This document shows, one piece after another, positions 39,167-48,162 of a DNA stretch of 64,000 nt. The translations under genes and the position numbers were made by a program. Under the pieces are notes generated by a model, which saw only the letters and a program-made list of their open reading frames with translations, was not told where the DNA came from and did no database searches. Numbering within the stretch: the stretch's first letter is position 1; each line of letters opens with the position of its first letter. The stretch is from contig DATBBR010000031.1 in assembly GCA_036270875.1 (NCBI GenBank), positions 25,474 to 89,473 on the forward strand, in the 5' to 3' direction. The stretch is from Acidimicrobiales bacterium. Lineage in GTDB: Bacteria; Actinomycetota; Acidimicrobiia; Acidimicrobiales; AC-9.

Positions 39167-39184
39167 TGGGCCCGTCGGGGCCCA
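39167..39184. terminator. Hairpin between the tRNA and pncA
   Basis: TGGGCCC (39167-39173), loop GTCG, GGGCCCA (39178-39184) form a perfect 7-bp stem. It lies 15 bases after the tRNA and just beyond the stop of the converging pncA gene. It could end both transcripts, though there is no U run on either side. Confidence 0.45.
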
Positions 39185-39189
39185 CCTGC

Positions 39190-39786
39190 TCACGCCGGTC
39201 GCGTCACACCGGCCATGCTTTCGCTGTCCGTGAAAGCGACATCGGCACCCGCCAGCTCGGCCCGGACCGTCGCCGTGGTGACGGGCGAGACCCCGGCGCA
39301 CAGATCCTCCAGCACGGTCGTCCGAAAGCCGGCGTGGATGGCGTCCCATGCAGTGGCGGCCACGCAGAAGTCGCTGGTGAGGCCGACCACGTGCACATCC
39401 TCGACCGCTCGGCGCCGCAGCCAGGTCTCGAGGTAGGTCCCCTCGGGGTCGGTGCCCTCGAAGCCCGAGTACGCGGCCCGGAAGCGCCCCTTGGAGAAGA
39501 TGGCGTCGGGGTCGCAGTGCAGGTCAGGGTGGAGCTCGGCGCCGACCGTGCCGATCACGCAGTGCGGCGGCCAGGTGTTGAGGTAGTCGGGTTGATCGGT
39601 GAAGTGGTGCCACGGCGCCTCGTGCTCGTCCCTGGTGGCCACCACGACGTCGTAGAGGTTGCCGTGGCCACGGACCCACGCCGTGATGCGGCGGGCGACC
39701 TCGTCGCCCCTCTCGACGGCCAGCGAGCCCCCAGGGCAGAAGTCCCGCTGCACGTCGGTCACGATCAGCGCTGTCGACCTGGACAT
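39190..39786 (-). CDS. pncA: Nicotinamidase/isochorismatase-family hydrolase
   Basis: 198 residues. The catalytic triad of PncA is visible: Asp in IVTDVQRDFCPGGSL, Lys in FSKGRF and Cys in LTSDFCVAATAWDA. The metal-binding segment DEHEAPWHHF also fits nicotinamidase. It converts nicotinamide to nicotinate for the NAD salvage route. ATG 39786 is chosen for the GAGGAGG ribosome binding site; an upstream start at 39825 lacks one. Confidence 0.88.
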   Translation of the reverse strand: MSRSTALIVTDVQRDFCPGGSLAVERGDEVARRITAWVRGHGNLYDVVVATRDEHEAPWHHFTDQPDYLNTWPPHCVIGTVGAELHPDLHCDPDAIFSKGRFRAAYSGFEGTDPEGTYLETWLRRRAVEDVHVVGLTSDFCVAATAWDAIHAGFRTTVLEDLCAGVSPVTTATVRAELAGADVAFTDSESMAGVTRPA

Positions 39787-39836
39787 CGCGGCCACCTCCT
39801 CACGCCGCTTCCTGGTCGGAAGCATAAAGGGAGGGG

Positions 39837-39842
39837 TACGGT
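39837..39842 (+). promoter_or_regulatory. -10 box TACGGT, leaderless start at 39852
   Basis: TACGGT is followed by 9 bases and ATG 39852, with no Shine-Dalgarno sequence. Confidence 0.42.
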
Positions 39843-39851
39843 CGGCTCGTC

Positions 39852-40649
39852 ATGGCCAGCATCGACGACATTCGGGGCGACCTGGTCGCCGAGCAGGAGG
39901 AGCTCGACACGCTCGTCAGCGGTCTCGACGATGCGGACTGGAGTCGCCCGACGCCCGCCGTGGGCTGGAGCGTGGGCGACCAGATCGGGCACCTGGCCTA
40001 CTTCGATGCCGCCGCCACCACGGCTCTCACGGCGCCGGAGCGGTTCCGAGCCGAGGTGGAGGCCGCGCTGGCCCAGGGTGGCGACTTCACGGCCCATCAC
40101 CTCGATCGTCTTCGCACCATGACCAGTCCGGAGCTGCTCGAGGTGTGGCGACGGGGGCGTCAGGACCTGCTGGCTGCGGTGGCCGGTGCCGATCCCGCCG
40201 CCCGGGTTCCCTGGTACGGGCCGCCGATGAGCCTGGCGTCGTTCGTGACCGCCCGGCTCATGGAGGCCTGGGCCCACGGCCAGGACGTCGTCGACGGGCT
40301 CGGAGTCGTCCGCTCTCCGACCGATCGCCTGCGCCACGTCGCGCACATCGGCGTGCGCTCGCGACCGTTCAGCTACTCCGTCCGAGGTCGCCAGCTGCCC
40401 CCCGAGCCGGTCGGCGTGGAGCTGGTGGCCCCATCGGGTCAGCGCTGGTCCTGGGATGCAGAGGGGTCAGTCGACACGGTCCGAGGGTCGGCGCTCGGGT
40501 TCTGCCTGGTCGTGACCCAGCGACGACACCTCGCCGATACCGACGTGGTCACCGAGGGGTCGAGGGCTCGGGAGTGGATGGAGCTCGCCCAGGCCTTCGC
40601 CGGCCCGCCGGGCCCCGGCCGCCGCCCCGGGCAGTTCGCCCCGCTCTAG
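39852..40649 (+). CDS. TIGR03084-like DinB/maleylpyruvate-isomerase-fold protein
   Basis: 265 residues. The N-terminal four-helix DinB-like domain has QIGHLAYFDAAATTAL and AWAHGQDVVDGLG, where the spaced His residues form the metal site typical of mycothiol-dependent maleylpyruvate isomerase relatives. A wHTH-like/SCP-like C-terminal part follows (VELVAPSGQRWSW). The TIGR03084 group is common in actinobacteria; its reaction is unknown. Confidence 0.78.
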   Translation: MASIDDIRGDLVAEQEELDTLVSGLDDADWSRPTPAVGWSVGDQIGHLAYFDAAATTALTAPERFRAEVEAALAQGGDFTAHHLDRLRTMTSPELLEVWRRGRQDLLAAVAGADPAARVPWYGPPMSLASFVTARLMEAWAHGQDVVDGLGVVRSPTDRLRHVAHIGVRSRPFSYSVRGRQLPPEPVGVELVAPSGQRWSWDAEGSVDTVRGSALGFCLVVTQRRHLADTDVVTEGSRAREWMELAQAFAGPPGPGRRPGQFAPL

Positions 40650-40671
40650 CTGAACGCCGTCAATCGGGCGA

Positions 40672-41493
40672 TCAGGTGGCGGCCGGGACCTCGGCGCCGG
40701 GTCCGGGCTCGGGGGCGCCGTCTTCGGGGCGCGCCGGTTCGACTCGGCGCCGGCGTCGCCACAAGACGGCCACTGCGACGAACCCGGCGGCGCTGAGGAT
40801 CAGCGACACGACCTCGACTGCGTCCCACAGGTGCGGAACCGCCAGCCAGAAGTACTCGTCGGTGAACCGCGTGAGCGACCAGAGGGCGACGGCCGACCAC
40901 ACCAGCAGCCCGACCGGGCGGCCACGGGTCCAACGCTCCAGGAGGAGCAGGATCCCGAGGATGGCGAAGCACTCGAGCGACTGGAAGACCGGGACGGGGA
41001 TGCGCTTGCCCACCTGGCCCGCGTACTCGAGCCCATACCAGGCGTTCGTTGGGTGGCCACCGCCGTTCACCATGAGCTGGGGTCCCAGGAGCCGCCCGAC
41101 GCCCCACGCGGCCACGAGCACAGGGGCCACCACGTCGAGCGCCTGGCTGGTGGGGAGCTCGGGGCAGCGGCGGCGGGCCAGCACGATGCCGACCGGCACA
41201 GCGAAGAGCAGCCCCCCGAAGGACGACAGCCCCCCGTGCCAGATGGCCAGGATGTCGCCCGGGTTGTTGGAGTAGTAGCTGATGTTGGCGATCACGTGCA
41301 CGACCCGGGCCCCGACAATGGCGGACACCACGATCCACAGGAAGATCCCGGTCGCCCAGCGCCACGGGTAGCCGTACTTGCGCAGGCGGTGCTCGAAGTA
41401 GCGCAGGGAGAACCAGAAGGTCAGCGCCAGCCCGATCCCGTACGTGTGGATCTGGAGGGCTCCGATGTGGAAGTCGACGGGGATTGGCTTCAA
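40672..41493 (-). CDS. lgt: Prolipoprotein diacylglyceryl transferase
   Basis: 273 residues with about seven transmembrane segments. The N-terminus PVDFHIGALQIHTYGIGLAL matches Lgt, followed by IVGARVVHVIANI, the signature HGGLSSFGGLLFAV and a variant of the RIGN region (WGVGRLLGPQLM). It attaches diacylglyceryl to the lipobox Cys of preprolipoproteins, such as the two lipoproteins in this window. I chose TTG 41493 because GGAGAG sits just upstream and homologues begin there; the longer frame from TTG 41562 has an unrelated N-terminus. The C-terminus is a Pro/Glu tail. Confidence 0.85.
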   Translation of the reverse strand: MKPIPVDFHIGALQIHTYGIGLALTFWFSLRYFEHRLRKYGYPWRWATGIFLWIVVSAIVGARVVHVIANISYYSNNPGDILAIWHGGLSSFGGLLFAVPVGIVLARRRCPELPTSQALDVVAPVLVAAWGVGRLLGPQLMVNGGGHPTNAWYGLEYAGQVGKRIPVPVFQSLECFAILGILLLLERWTRGRPVGLLVWSAVALWSLTRFTDEYFWLAVPHLWDAVEVVSLILSAAGFVAVAVLWRRRRRVEPARPEDGAPEPGPGAEVPAAT

Positions 41494-41532
41494 TCGGCTC
41501 TCCAGGACTCCGGTCGGCGCGCCGCGCCACGC

Positions 41533-41538
41533 AGTATC
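41533..41538 (-). promoter_or_regulatory. Putative -10 box GATACT for lgt
   Basis: On the minus strand GATACT lies 39 bases before TTG 41493, predicting a short leader with the GGAG ribosome binding site. This supports the shorter lgt start. Confidence 0.35.
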
Positions 41539-41615
41539 AGTATGCACCCCCTGCGGGACCAATCGCCCGGCGCCGGGCCGATCGTCGCAAGCTGGCTCTC
41601 GAACAGACGTTCGAC

Positions 41616-41621
41616 TAGGAT
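41616..41621 (+). promoter_or_regulatory. -10 box TAGGAT, leaderless start at 41628
   Basis: TAGGAT ends 6 bases before GTG 41628, so transcription should begin at the start codon. It shares a 134-base divergent region with the lgt promoter. Confidence 0.45.
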
Positions 41622-41627
41622 CCGGTC

Positions 41628-42743
41628 GTGAGCGATGACCGTGGGGTCCCCGTCCGCCTGCGGTGGCGGCTGGCCGAGGACGACGGCGGGCAGCCGGCCC
41701 TCTTTGGCGACGACGAGCTGCTGGACCGCCACGTGGGCAAAGGCGAGTACAAGGGACTCGAATTCCTCCATGTCAACGCCCGCCGGGTGATCAACGAGGT
41801 CCCCGCCGCATCGCGCATGCCGTTCCGGTACACGATCAACGCCTACAGAGGATGCAGCCATGCCTGTGCTTACTGTTTTGCTCGGCCGACGCACGATTAT
41901 CTGGGGCTGAACATCGGGGAGGACTTCGACCGGCGGATCGTCGTCAAGGTGAACGCGGTCGAGCGGGTGCGGGCCGAGCTGGCCGACCCGAGGTGGCGCG
42001 GGGAGCCCATCGCGATGGGAACCAACACCGATCCCTACCAGCGCGCCGAGGGCAAGTACCGGCTGACGAGGGGGATCGTGGACGCGCTGGTCGGGGCGGG
42101 CAACCCGTTCTCGATTCTCACCAAGTCGACGCTCGTGCTCGGCGACCTCGACCGCCTGGCCGAGGGTGCGAGGAAGACGAGCGTCAGGACCAACCTGTCC
42201 ATCGGGACGCTCGACGAGGATGTGTGGCGGACCAGCGAGCCGGGGACGCCGCACCCTCGCCAGAGGGTCGCCGCCGTGGCCCGGCTCAACGAGGCGGGCG
42301 TGCCGTGCGGGGTGCTCATCGCCCCGGTGCTGCCCGGTCTCTCCGACCATCCCGACCAGCTCGAGGCGGTGGTGGACGCCTGTGTCGAGGCCGGTGCCGT
42401 GTCGGTGTCGACCAACGCCCTGCACCTGCGTCCGGGTGTGCGGCAGCACTACCTGGCCTGGCTGGAGCGGACCTATCCCGACCTCGTCGACAGCTACCAC
42501 CGGCGCTACCGGCGTAGCGCCTATATCCCAAGTGCCGACCAGCGCCAGCTCAGCGCCCTCGTGGCCCGCCTGGTCGGCGCCGCCCTGACCCGTCGAGGTC
42601 GTCGCTCCCCCGCGGGGGCGACCCGACCGTCCAGGACCGATCGGGCGCTCGCCCCGGGTAGGCGCCCGCTCGAGCAGGCGAGCCCGAACACCACGCACGC
42701 CCCCGAGCAGCCGTCGCCGGCCCAGCTCGACCTCGACCTGTGA
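41628..42743 (+). CDS. Rv2578c-family radical SAM protein
   Basis: 371 residues. The radical-SAM cluster motif is GCSHACAYCFAR (CxxxCxxC), within the family-typical INAYRGCSHACAYC. GTNTDPYQRAEGKYRLTR, SILTKSTLVLGDLD and TLDEDVWRTSEPGTPHPRQR follow, as in the mycobacterial Rv2578c/spore-photoproduct-lyase-related group. The C-terminal 45 residues are an Arg/Pro-rich tail. The reaction is unknown; a DNA- or RNA-repair role is speculative. Confidence 0.85.
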   Translation: MSDDRGVPVRLRWRLAEDDGGQPALFGDDELLDRHVGKGEYKGLEFLHVNARRVINEVPAASRMPFRYTINAYRGCSHACAYCFARPTHDYLGLNIGEDFDRRIVVKVNAVERVRAELADPRWRGEPIAMGTNTDPYQRAEGKYRLTRGIVDALVGAGNPFSILTKSTLVLGDLDRLAEGARKTSVRTNLSIGTLDEDVWRTSEPGTPHPRQRVAAVARLNEAGVPCGVLIAPVLPGLSDHPDQLEAVVDACVEAGAVSVSTNALHLRPGVRQHYLAWLERTYPDLVDSYHRRYRRSAYIPSADQRQLSALVARLVGAALTRRGRRSPAGATRPSRTDRALAPGRRPLEQASPNTTHAPEQPSPAQLDLDL

Positions 42744-42747
42744 CCAG

Positions 42748-43755
42748 CTAGAGGAGCGGTGTCAGAACGCCGGCGCAGGGGCAAGCGGCGTCGCGCAGGT
42801 GGGCGACACCGAAGAGGTCCTCGATGGTGGCCAGCGTGCCGGCGTGGTCAACCGGCAGTGTCGACCGGAGGGCGCCCGGCGCTCCCTGGGCAACGACTAT
42901 CGTGGCAATACGACCGCCGTGAGCACCGTTGCAGCACGATGCGCCGGAGGTGCCCTCGTCAAACGTCACGATCACGACCCCGTGGTCCCTGAACCAGCTG
43001 GATGCCAGCACCGGCTCCAGGTTCCTGGCCATCCAAGAGTCCATGATCGCCGTAGAGCAGTCGTGCCCGTCGTCGCAGAGGTCCGGTGTGACCCAGAGGA
43101 AGGGCGGGGCGCTGCCGCTGGTGAGGTCGGGCAACAGCTGGTTGTAGGGGACGACCCGTTGGCAGCGCGTCGGGTCGTCGGCGAGGTGCGAGACGTACAT
43201 GAACGGATCGTGCTTCTTGGCGTAGGTGCCGTGGGAGACGCCGCGAAAGCAGGGCACCGGCATGGCCTCCATGTACGCCTTCCAGCCGATCCCCTTGGCC
43301 TCCAGCTGGTCGACCAGGGTCGATCCGTCGACCTGACAGCCGCCGCAGTCCGAGTCGATGCCGAAGGTGGTGCCGGCCAGCAGCTCCAGGTAGTTGGGAA
43401 GGCTGGGATGGGTCGTGGCGACGGCGTTCTCAGCCGTGCCGAAGCGCCTGGCCAGCCCGTTGAGGTACGGCGCCCCGGGGTCGCCGATCACGGCTCCCCG
43501 CTCCCGGTTCTCGAGGACCACGAGCATCACGTGGGCGACGCCCACCGGTGCCGGGAGGCTGGTCGACGTCGCCGCCGGGGCGCCGGGACGGACAACGGCG
43601 TGTCGCACCGGGCCGCCGCAGGCTGCCGCGACCAGCGCCACGCCGAGCGCCAGGCAGCACACCCGTTGGCGCGATCGGGAGACGACGGGTCTCGGTCCTG
43701 CCCGTCGCGCCTGTTGGCGCAGCATGAACCATCCTCCCACCCGATCTTTGGCCAT
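42748..43755 (-). CDS. Secreted phosphoesterase (phospholipase C/acid phosphatase-like) lipoprotein
   Basis: 335 residues. A twin-Arg/Lys-containing leader runs to the lipobox LVAAACGG with Cys at about 46. The mature part has VMLVVLENRERGAVIG, THPSLPNYLELLAGTTFG, FLWVTPDLCDDGHDCS and VIVTFDEGTSG, the metal-binding blocks of the phosphoesterase family (PF04185-like). It likely acts outside the cell on phosphate esters. ATG 43755 has AGGAGAGAAGT upstream. The start is only 11 bases from the divergent glycosidase gene. Confidence 0.8.
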   Translation of the reverse strand: MAKDRVGGWFMLRQQARRAGPRPVVSRSRQRVCCLALGVALVAAACGGPVRHAVVRPGAPAATSTSLPAPVGVAHVMLVVLENRERGAVIGDPGAPYLNGLARRFGTAENAVATTHPSLPNYLELLAGTTFGIDSDCGGCQVDGSTLVDQLEAKGIGWKAYMEAMPVPCFRGVSHGTYAKKHDPFMYVSHLADDPTRCQRVVPYNQLLPDLTSGSAPPFLWVTPDLCDDGHDCSTAIMDSWMARNLEPVLASSWFRDHGVVIVTFDEGTSGASCCNGAHGGRIATIVVAQGAPGALRSTLPVDHAGTLATIEDLFGVAHLRDAACPCAGVLTPLL

Positions 43756-43766
43756 ACTTCTCTCCT

Positions 43767-45104
43767 GTGACGTCCGAGGACTTGGACACCCGACTCGACC
43801 TCCGCGCGGACACGCCGCCGCCGCCCGGGCCTCCGCCCGCGGCTCCGCCGCCGCGTGAGGGCCGGCGTCGGCACCGCCGCCGGCCGCGGCTCTGGAACGG
43901 CGTCTCGACGCGCGGCCGGGCCGGTCGTGGCGCCATCGCCGCAGTCCTCATCGTCGCGTTGACCTGGTTCGGTTGGTCTTTCGGCCACGCGCTGGTGGTT
44001 CCCGGCGGCGGGGGCCTCGGTGCCAACGCCACCGAGTGGGTGCGGGACCACGGGGGCGCCGGCATCGTCCGCTGGGTGGAGCGCGAGTGGTACCTGCACC
44101 ACCAGCCGCCGAAGGGCGGGCGCCCGGCGCCGGGTCTCATCCCCAATTCCAGCCCGTCGACGAAGGCGCCGACCGCCAAGGGTCCTCCCCACCTGCCAGC
44201 TCCGGCTGCCGTCGTACCGCTGGCCAACCCGCCTCTGCCCGGCGAGGGAGACTGGCATCCCATCGGCCGTCTGGTGGGAGGCCTGCCGGCGGCGTACTCC
44301 GCCTACGTCAGGCCCGACCCCGTCCACACCAGCCTGGTCACCGGGGTGGCGTGGATGGACACCGAGCTGCTCCGGGCCAAGCTGTACTCCGGGTCGGAGG
44401 TCCCCGGCGGGAGCTGGCCGACCATGACGCCGGTCCCCCCCGAGCTGCGCCCTGCCATGTTGGGCGCCTTCAACTCGGGCTTCCGCCTGCAGGACTCCCG
44501 CGGCGGCTACTACACCGACGGCCGGCTCGCCAAGCCACTGGTCGACGGGGCCGCTTCTCTGGTCATCCGGACCAATGGCGTGCCGACCGTCGCCAAGTGG
44601 GGGAGAGACGCCGTCATGGGTCCTGACATCGCGTCGGTCCGCCAGAACCTGGCTCTCGTCGTCGACGGGGGCGCCCCCGTGCCGGGTCTCCAGAGCGACT
44701 CCAACGTCGCTTGGGGCGCCACGTTCGGGAACGCCGTCCTCGCCTGGCGTTCGGGTGTGGGCGTCACGGCCAACGGTGCCCTCCTGTACGCAGGAGGTCC
44801 CGGGCTCAGCGTGTACACGCTGGCTCAGGTGCTGGCCCACGCCGGAGCGGTGCGGGCCATGGAGCTCGACATCAACAGCGCCTGGGTGAACTACATCTCC
44901 TACGCCCAGGCCCCCGGCCTCCCCGCGGCGCCGGAGAACGGGACCAAGCTGCTCCCGAGCATGCAGTGGACGACCGGGCACAGCTTCGAGGCGAGCACTC
45001 GTGATTCGGTCGTCCTGTCGGCCACGCCGGGAGCGGATGCCCTGGCGGGCAAGACCACTCCCACGAGCTCGACCACACCAGCCCCGCGGCCGACCCGTAG
45101 GTGA
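43767..45104 (+). CDS. Phosphodiester glycosidase (NAGPA) domain membrane protein
   Basis: 445 residues. An N-terminal Pro/Arg-rich cytoplasmic part leads to one transmembrane segment (GAIAAVLIVALTWFGWSFGHALVV, about 50-73). The outside C-terminal domain carries MLGAFNSGFRLQDSRGGYYTDG, LALVVDGGAP and AMELDINSAWVNYISY, the blocks of the phosphodiester glycosidase family (related to mammalian uncovering enzyme). It may trim sugar-phosphate decorations of wall polymers. The stop overlaps the SDR start by 3 bases. Confidence 0.8.
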   Translation: MTSEDLDTRLDLRADTPPPPGPPPAAPPPREGRRRHRRRPRLWNGVSTRGRAGRGAIAAVLIVALTWFGWSFGHALVVPGGGGLGANATEWVRDHGGAGIVRWVEREWYLHHQPPKGGRPAPGLIPNSSPSTKAPTAKGPPHLPAPAAVVPLANPPLPGEGDWHPIGRLVGGLPAAYSAYVRPDPVHTSLVTGVAWMDTELLRAKLYSGSEVPGGSWPTMTPVPPELRPAMLGAFNSGFRLQDSRGGYYTDGRLAKPLVDGAASLVIRTNGVPTVAKWGRDAVMGPDIASVRQNLALVVDGGAPVPGLQSDSNVAWGATFGNAVLAWRSGVGVTANGALLYAGGPGLSVYTLAQVLAHAGAVRAMELDINSAWVNYISYAQAPGLPAAPENGTKLLPSMQWTTGHSFEASTRDSVVLSATPGADALAGKTTPTSSTTPAPRPTRR

Positions 45105-45877
45105 GCGAGCCGACGGTCGAGCCCCTCGACCGGTTCCGCCTCGACGGTCGGGTGGTGCTGCTTACAGGGGCGTCGAGCGGTATCGGAGAGCACCTGGCGC
45201 GGGTCCTGCACGGGGCGGGCGGCCACCTGGTGCTGGCCGCCCGGCGCGCCGATCGCATCGAGTCCCTGGCGTCCGAGCTGGACCACGCCGTGCCGGTCGC
45301 CTGCGACGTGAGCCGCGACGAGGACCTGGAACGTTTGGTCAGGGTGGCCCTGGATCGGCACGGCCGCATCGACGTGCTGGTCAACAACGCGGGCACCTCC
45401 GACCCAGTGCCGGCCGAGGACGAGCCTGCGGAGCAATTTCGACAGGTGCTGGGCGTCAATCTCACCGCCGCCTTCGTCCTCACCCAGCTCGTCGGTCGTC
45501 AGATGCTCGAGCAGGCCAGCGGCGTGGTGGTCAACGTGGCATCCGTGCTCGGGCTGGTGGGGTCGGGGCAGATCCCCCAGGCCGGCTACGTGGCCAGCAA
45601 GGGGGGTCTCGTCAACCTCACCCGGGAGCTGGCCGCCCAGTGGGCGCGCCGGGGCGTGCGGGTGAACGCGCTGGCTCCAGGGTGGTTCCGCACGGAGATG
45701 ACCGAGGTCATGTTCGCCGACGAGGGCGGGCAGCGGTGGATCAGGCGCAAGACCCCGATGGGCCGGGCGGGCGAGCTGCAGGAGCTCGACGGCGCCCTGC
45801 TGTTCCTAGCCAGCGAGGCCAGCAGCTACGTGACGGGTCAGGTGCTCACCGTGGACGGAGGATGGACGGCGATCTGA
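45101..45877 (+). CDS. SDR family oxidoreductase
   Basis: 258 residues, a classical short-chain dehydrogenase. It has TGASSGIG for the cofactor, NNAG, the catalytic Ser region SVLGLVGSG, YVASKGG with Tyr and Lys, and APGWFRTEM. VLAARRADR after strand 2 suggests NADP. The substrate is unknown. GTG 45101 overlaps the glycosidase stop. Confidence 0.88.
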   Translation: MSEPTVEPLDRFRLDGRVVLLTGASSGIGEHLARVLHGAGGHLVLAARRADRIESLASELDHAVPVACDVSRDEDLERLVRVALDRHGRIDVLVNNAGTSDPVPAEDEPAEQFRQVLGVNLTAAFVLTQLVGRQMLEQASGVVVNVASVLGLVGSGQIPQAGYVASKGGLVNLTRELAAQWARRGVRVNALAPGWFRTEMTEVMFADEGGQRWIRRKTPMGRAGELQELDGALLFLASEASSYVTGQVLTVDGGWTAI

Positions 45878-45901
45878 GCATCCGGCTGTCAGCCGGGTTC
45901 G

Positions 45902-46846
45902 TCAGCCGTCCGTGAGCACGACCACCTTGCCCAGCTTGCCGGGGGTGGCGAAGCGGTCGTAGGCCTCGGCCACGTGGTCGAGATCGAAGCGAGCAGCGAT
46001 GGGCACCTGCAGCTGGCCGTCGGCGAGCAGCGGCAGGACGTGCTTCTCGAGCCGGCGCGCCGCATCGGCCTTGGCTTCGAGCGGACGGGCCCGCAGAGTG
46101 GATGCGACGATGCGGCCCCGCAGCATCATGAGTGTGCGCAGGTCGATGTCGGCGGTGGTGCCGGCACCGACCCCGATGACGCTGATGCGCCCTCCGGTGG
46201 CCAGGGCCGCCAGGTTGGCAGGCATGTTGGGTCCTCCGACCAATTCCAGGACCATGTCGAACGGTCCCCGTTCGACGAAGTCGTCGGTGCCGACGGCCTC
46301 GGCGCCAAGGGCCCCGACCGCGGGGCGCAGCTCGGGGTGCCGGACGGTCGCCGTGGTCCGTGCTCCTCCCGCCACGGCGAGCTGCACGGCGGCCGTGCCC
46401 ACGCCACCGGCTGCGCCGTGGACGAGCACGCGCTCGCCGATTGCCAGCTGGCACTGGGTGAACAGCGCGTCATGTGCAGTCGTGAAGGCCTCGGGGAAGG
46501 CACCGGCGGCATCCCAAGGCAAGGAGTCTGGGACCGGCAGAGCTGTTCGCTCGTGGACGAGGACGAGCTCCGCCTGGGCACCTCCGCCGACGACCGCCAT
46601 CACGCGGTCGCCGGGCCCGAACCGCTGGACGTCAGGTCCCACACCTACGACCTCGCCCGCCAGCTCCATCCCCGGGATGTCCTCGGGGCTGCCGGGGGGA
46701 GCGGGGTAGAGGCCTTGGACCTGGAGCAGGTCGGCGGCGTTGACGCCGGCTGCCCGCGTTCGCACCAGGAGCTGGCCCGTGCCAGGAACCGGATCGGGCC
46801 GTTCGGCGACGACCAGGGCACCGGCTGAGATCGTGGCTGCCCTCAC
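45902..46846 (-). CDS. Zinc-independent quinone oxidoreductase (MDR superfamily)
   Basis: 314 residues. The N-terminal GroES-like domain has LVRTRAAGVNAADLLQVQGLYP and GMELAGEVVGVG. The Rossmann domain has VLVHGAAGGVGTAAVQLA. The NAD(P)H:quinone reductase/QOR subfamily lacks the zinc ligands, as here. It reduces quinones or enones with NADPH. It is the last gene of a minus-strand pair with the NlpC/P60 gene, 43 bases apart. Confidence 0.87.
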   Translation of the reverse strand: MRAATISAGALVVAERPDPVPGTGQLLVRTRAAGVNAADLLQVQGLYPAPPGSPEDIPGMELAGEVVGVGPDVQRFGPGDRVMAVVGGGAQAELVLVHERTALPVPDSLPWDAAGAFPEAFTTAHDALFTQCQLAIGERVLVHGAAGGVGTAAVQLAVAGGARTTATVRHPELRPAVGALGAEAVGTDDFVERGPFDMVLELVGGPNMPANLAALATGGRISVIGVGAGTTADIDLRTLMMLRGRIVASTLRARPLEAKADAARRLEKHVLPLLADGQLQVPIAARFDLDHVAEAYDRFATPGKLGKVVVLTDG

Positions 46847-46889
46847 GGGGTCAGTCTCTCAGCCGCTCGGCGAAGCAGGCGCCGCCGTG

Positions 46890-48014
46890 CTAGCGGACCC
46901 GGCCGGCGCCGTAGTAGGCGGAGCGGATGGCCGGGGCGTACTGGACGTTCGTGCCCGTGTGCTCAGCGACGACCATCTGGCCGTTGCCCACGTAGATGCC
47001 CACGTGGCCGGGAGCGGGCCCCCCGCCGCCCCAGTCCTCGAAGATGAGGTCGCCAGGCTGCAGGTCGTTCTGGGAGACGCGCGTGGTGACGTCGTACTGC
47101 TGGTTCGAGGAGTGGGGCAGTGAGACGCCGGCATGCTCCCAGGCCCACATGGTGAGCCCCGAGCAGTCGAACGAGTCGGGCCCGGACCCTCCGTACTGGT
47201 AGGGCTTGCCCACCTCCTGCTCGGCCCAGTACACCGCCGCCGACGCTCCGCCATTGGGCGGCGGGGCCGGCCCGGCTGCGGGAGCTGCCGGCGCCCCCCC
47301 ATGGCTCGGGGCCCCGTGCGGCGTCGAGCTGGCGGCGACGGCCTGCGGCGCCTGACGCTGCTGCTGGGCCTGGGCCACGAGGCCGACGAGCTGGCCCTTC
47401 ACGTGAGAGAGGGTCGCTTCCTCGGCGGCAGTCTGGGCGGCGGCGGCCTGGCCGGCGCTGGCGACCGAGGTCAGGGCGGCCTGCGCGCTCTGCTGATCCC
47501 GCTCGAGGGCGGCCTGCCTGGCCTGGAGGGCCTGACGGGCCTGGCGCAGGCGGCCCACGATCTGGTGCTGGTCTCCCGCCAGCACGTCGAGGTACTGCTG
47601 GCGCACCAGGGAGTCGAAGTGCGTGTCCCGCAGCACGTCGGTGGGCTGCGAGGTCCCTCCGTCCATGAAGGAGCTCACGGCGTCCTGGCGTAGCCGATCG
47701 TCGATGGCGCTCACCCGCTGCTGGGTCTCGGCGACCTGGGCCTTCGCCGTCGCCACCTCGGCCGACACCGAATCTGCTCGGATACGAGCCAGGTCGTACT
47801 GCTCGGCGAATCGGTCCTGCTGCGCGTTCTGGACGTCGATCTGGGCGGCGAGCGCGGCAGCCTGGGCCTGCAGGTCTCCAGCCTGATCCGCCGCCGCAGG
47901 CTTGGGCCCGGCAGCCAGCGGGTAGACCGCGACGGTCATGGCCGAAGCGGCAAGGGCGACATAGCGACGCCAGGGGGCAGTCGTCGCCGGCGCGATCCGT
48001 GGGGCGAGTCGCAC
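46890..48014 (-). CDS. Secreted NlpC/P60 peptidoglycan endopeptidase with coiled coil
   Basis: 374 residues in the RipA/CwlO-like layout. A signal peptide (YVALAASAMTVAVYPLAAGPKPAAA) comes first, then a long coiled coil (about 45-235, LQAQAAALAAQIDVQNAQQDRF), a Pro/Ala linker and a C-terminal NlpC/P60 domain. The catalytic Cys284 is in FDCSGL, His337 in GHVGIY. It cleaves peptide stems in peptidoglycan during growth or division. The start is GTG 48014. A perfect palindrome (48081-48094) lies upstream. Confidence 0.88.
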   Translation of the reverse strand: MRLAPRIAPATTAPWRRYVALAASAMTVAVYPLAAGPKPAAADQAGDLQAQAAALAAQIDVQNAQQDRFAEQYDLARIRADSVSAEVATAKAQVAETQQRVSAIDDRLRQDAVSSFMDGGTSQPTDVLRDTHFDSLVRQQYLDVLAGDQHQIVGRLRQARQALQARQAALERDQQSAQAALTSVASAGQAAAAQTAAEEATLSHVKGQLVGLVAQAQQQRQAPQAVAASSTPHGAPSHGGAPAAPAAGPAPPPNGGASAAVYWAEQEVGKPYQYGGSGPDSFDCSGLTMWAWEHAGVSLPHSSNQQYDVTTRVSQNDLQPGDLIFEDWGGGGPAPGHVGIYVGNGQMVVAEHTGTNVQYAPAIRSAYYGAGRVR

Positions 48015-48080
48015 AACGGATCAGCAACTTACGACGGGGCTTCCTTTCGATGCAAGCCCACGCCAAGCAAATTGTGTATG

Positions 48081-48094
48081 ACGAGCTAGCTCGT
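48081..48094. promoter_or_regulatory. Perfect 14-bp palindrome ACGAGCTAGCTCGT
   Basis: ACGAGCTAGCTCGT reads the same on both strands and sits in the 148-base divergent region between the NlpC/P60 gene and fumC. A dimeric regulator could control either gene. Confidence 0.4.
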
Positions 48095-48148
48095 TGCCAA
48101 GCACAGCCCGGGGCCCTCGTCGCTTACACCGAGGGCAACGCCCGGCGC

Positions 48149-48154
48149 TACCGT
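48149..48154 (+). promoter_or_regulatory. -10 box TACCGT, leaderless start of fumC
   Basis: TACCGT is followed by 8 bases and ATG 48163, with no Shine-Dalgarno sequence. Confidence 0.42.
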
Positions 48155-48162
48155 CGCCGAGC

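Noticed and set aside
41494..41562. A longer Lgt start at TTG 41562
   Set aside because: The added residues do not match Lgt. The putative -10 GATACT lies inside this stretch, and GGAGAG precedes TTG 41493.
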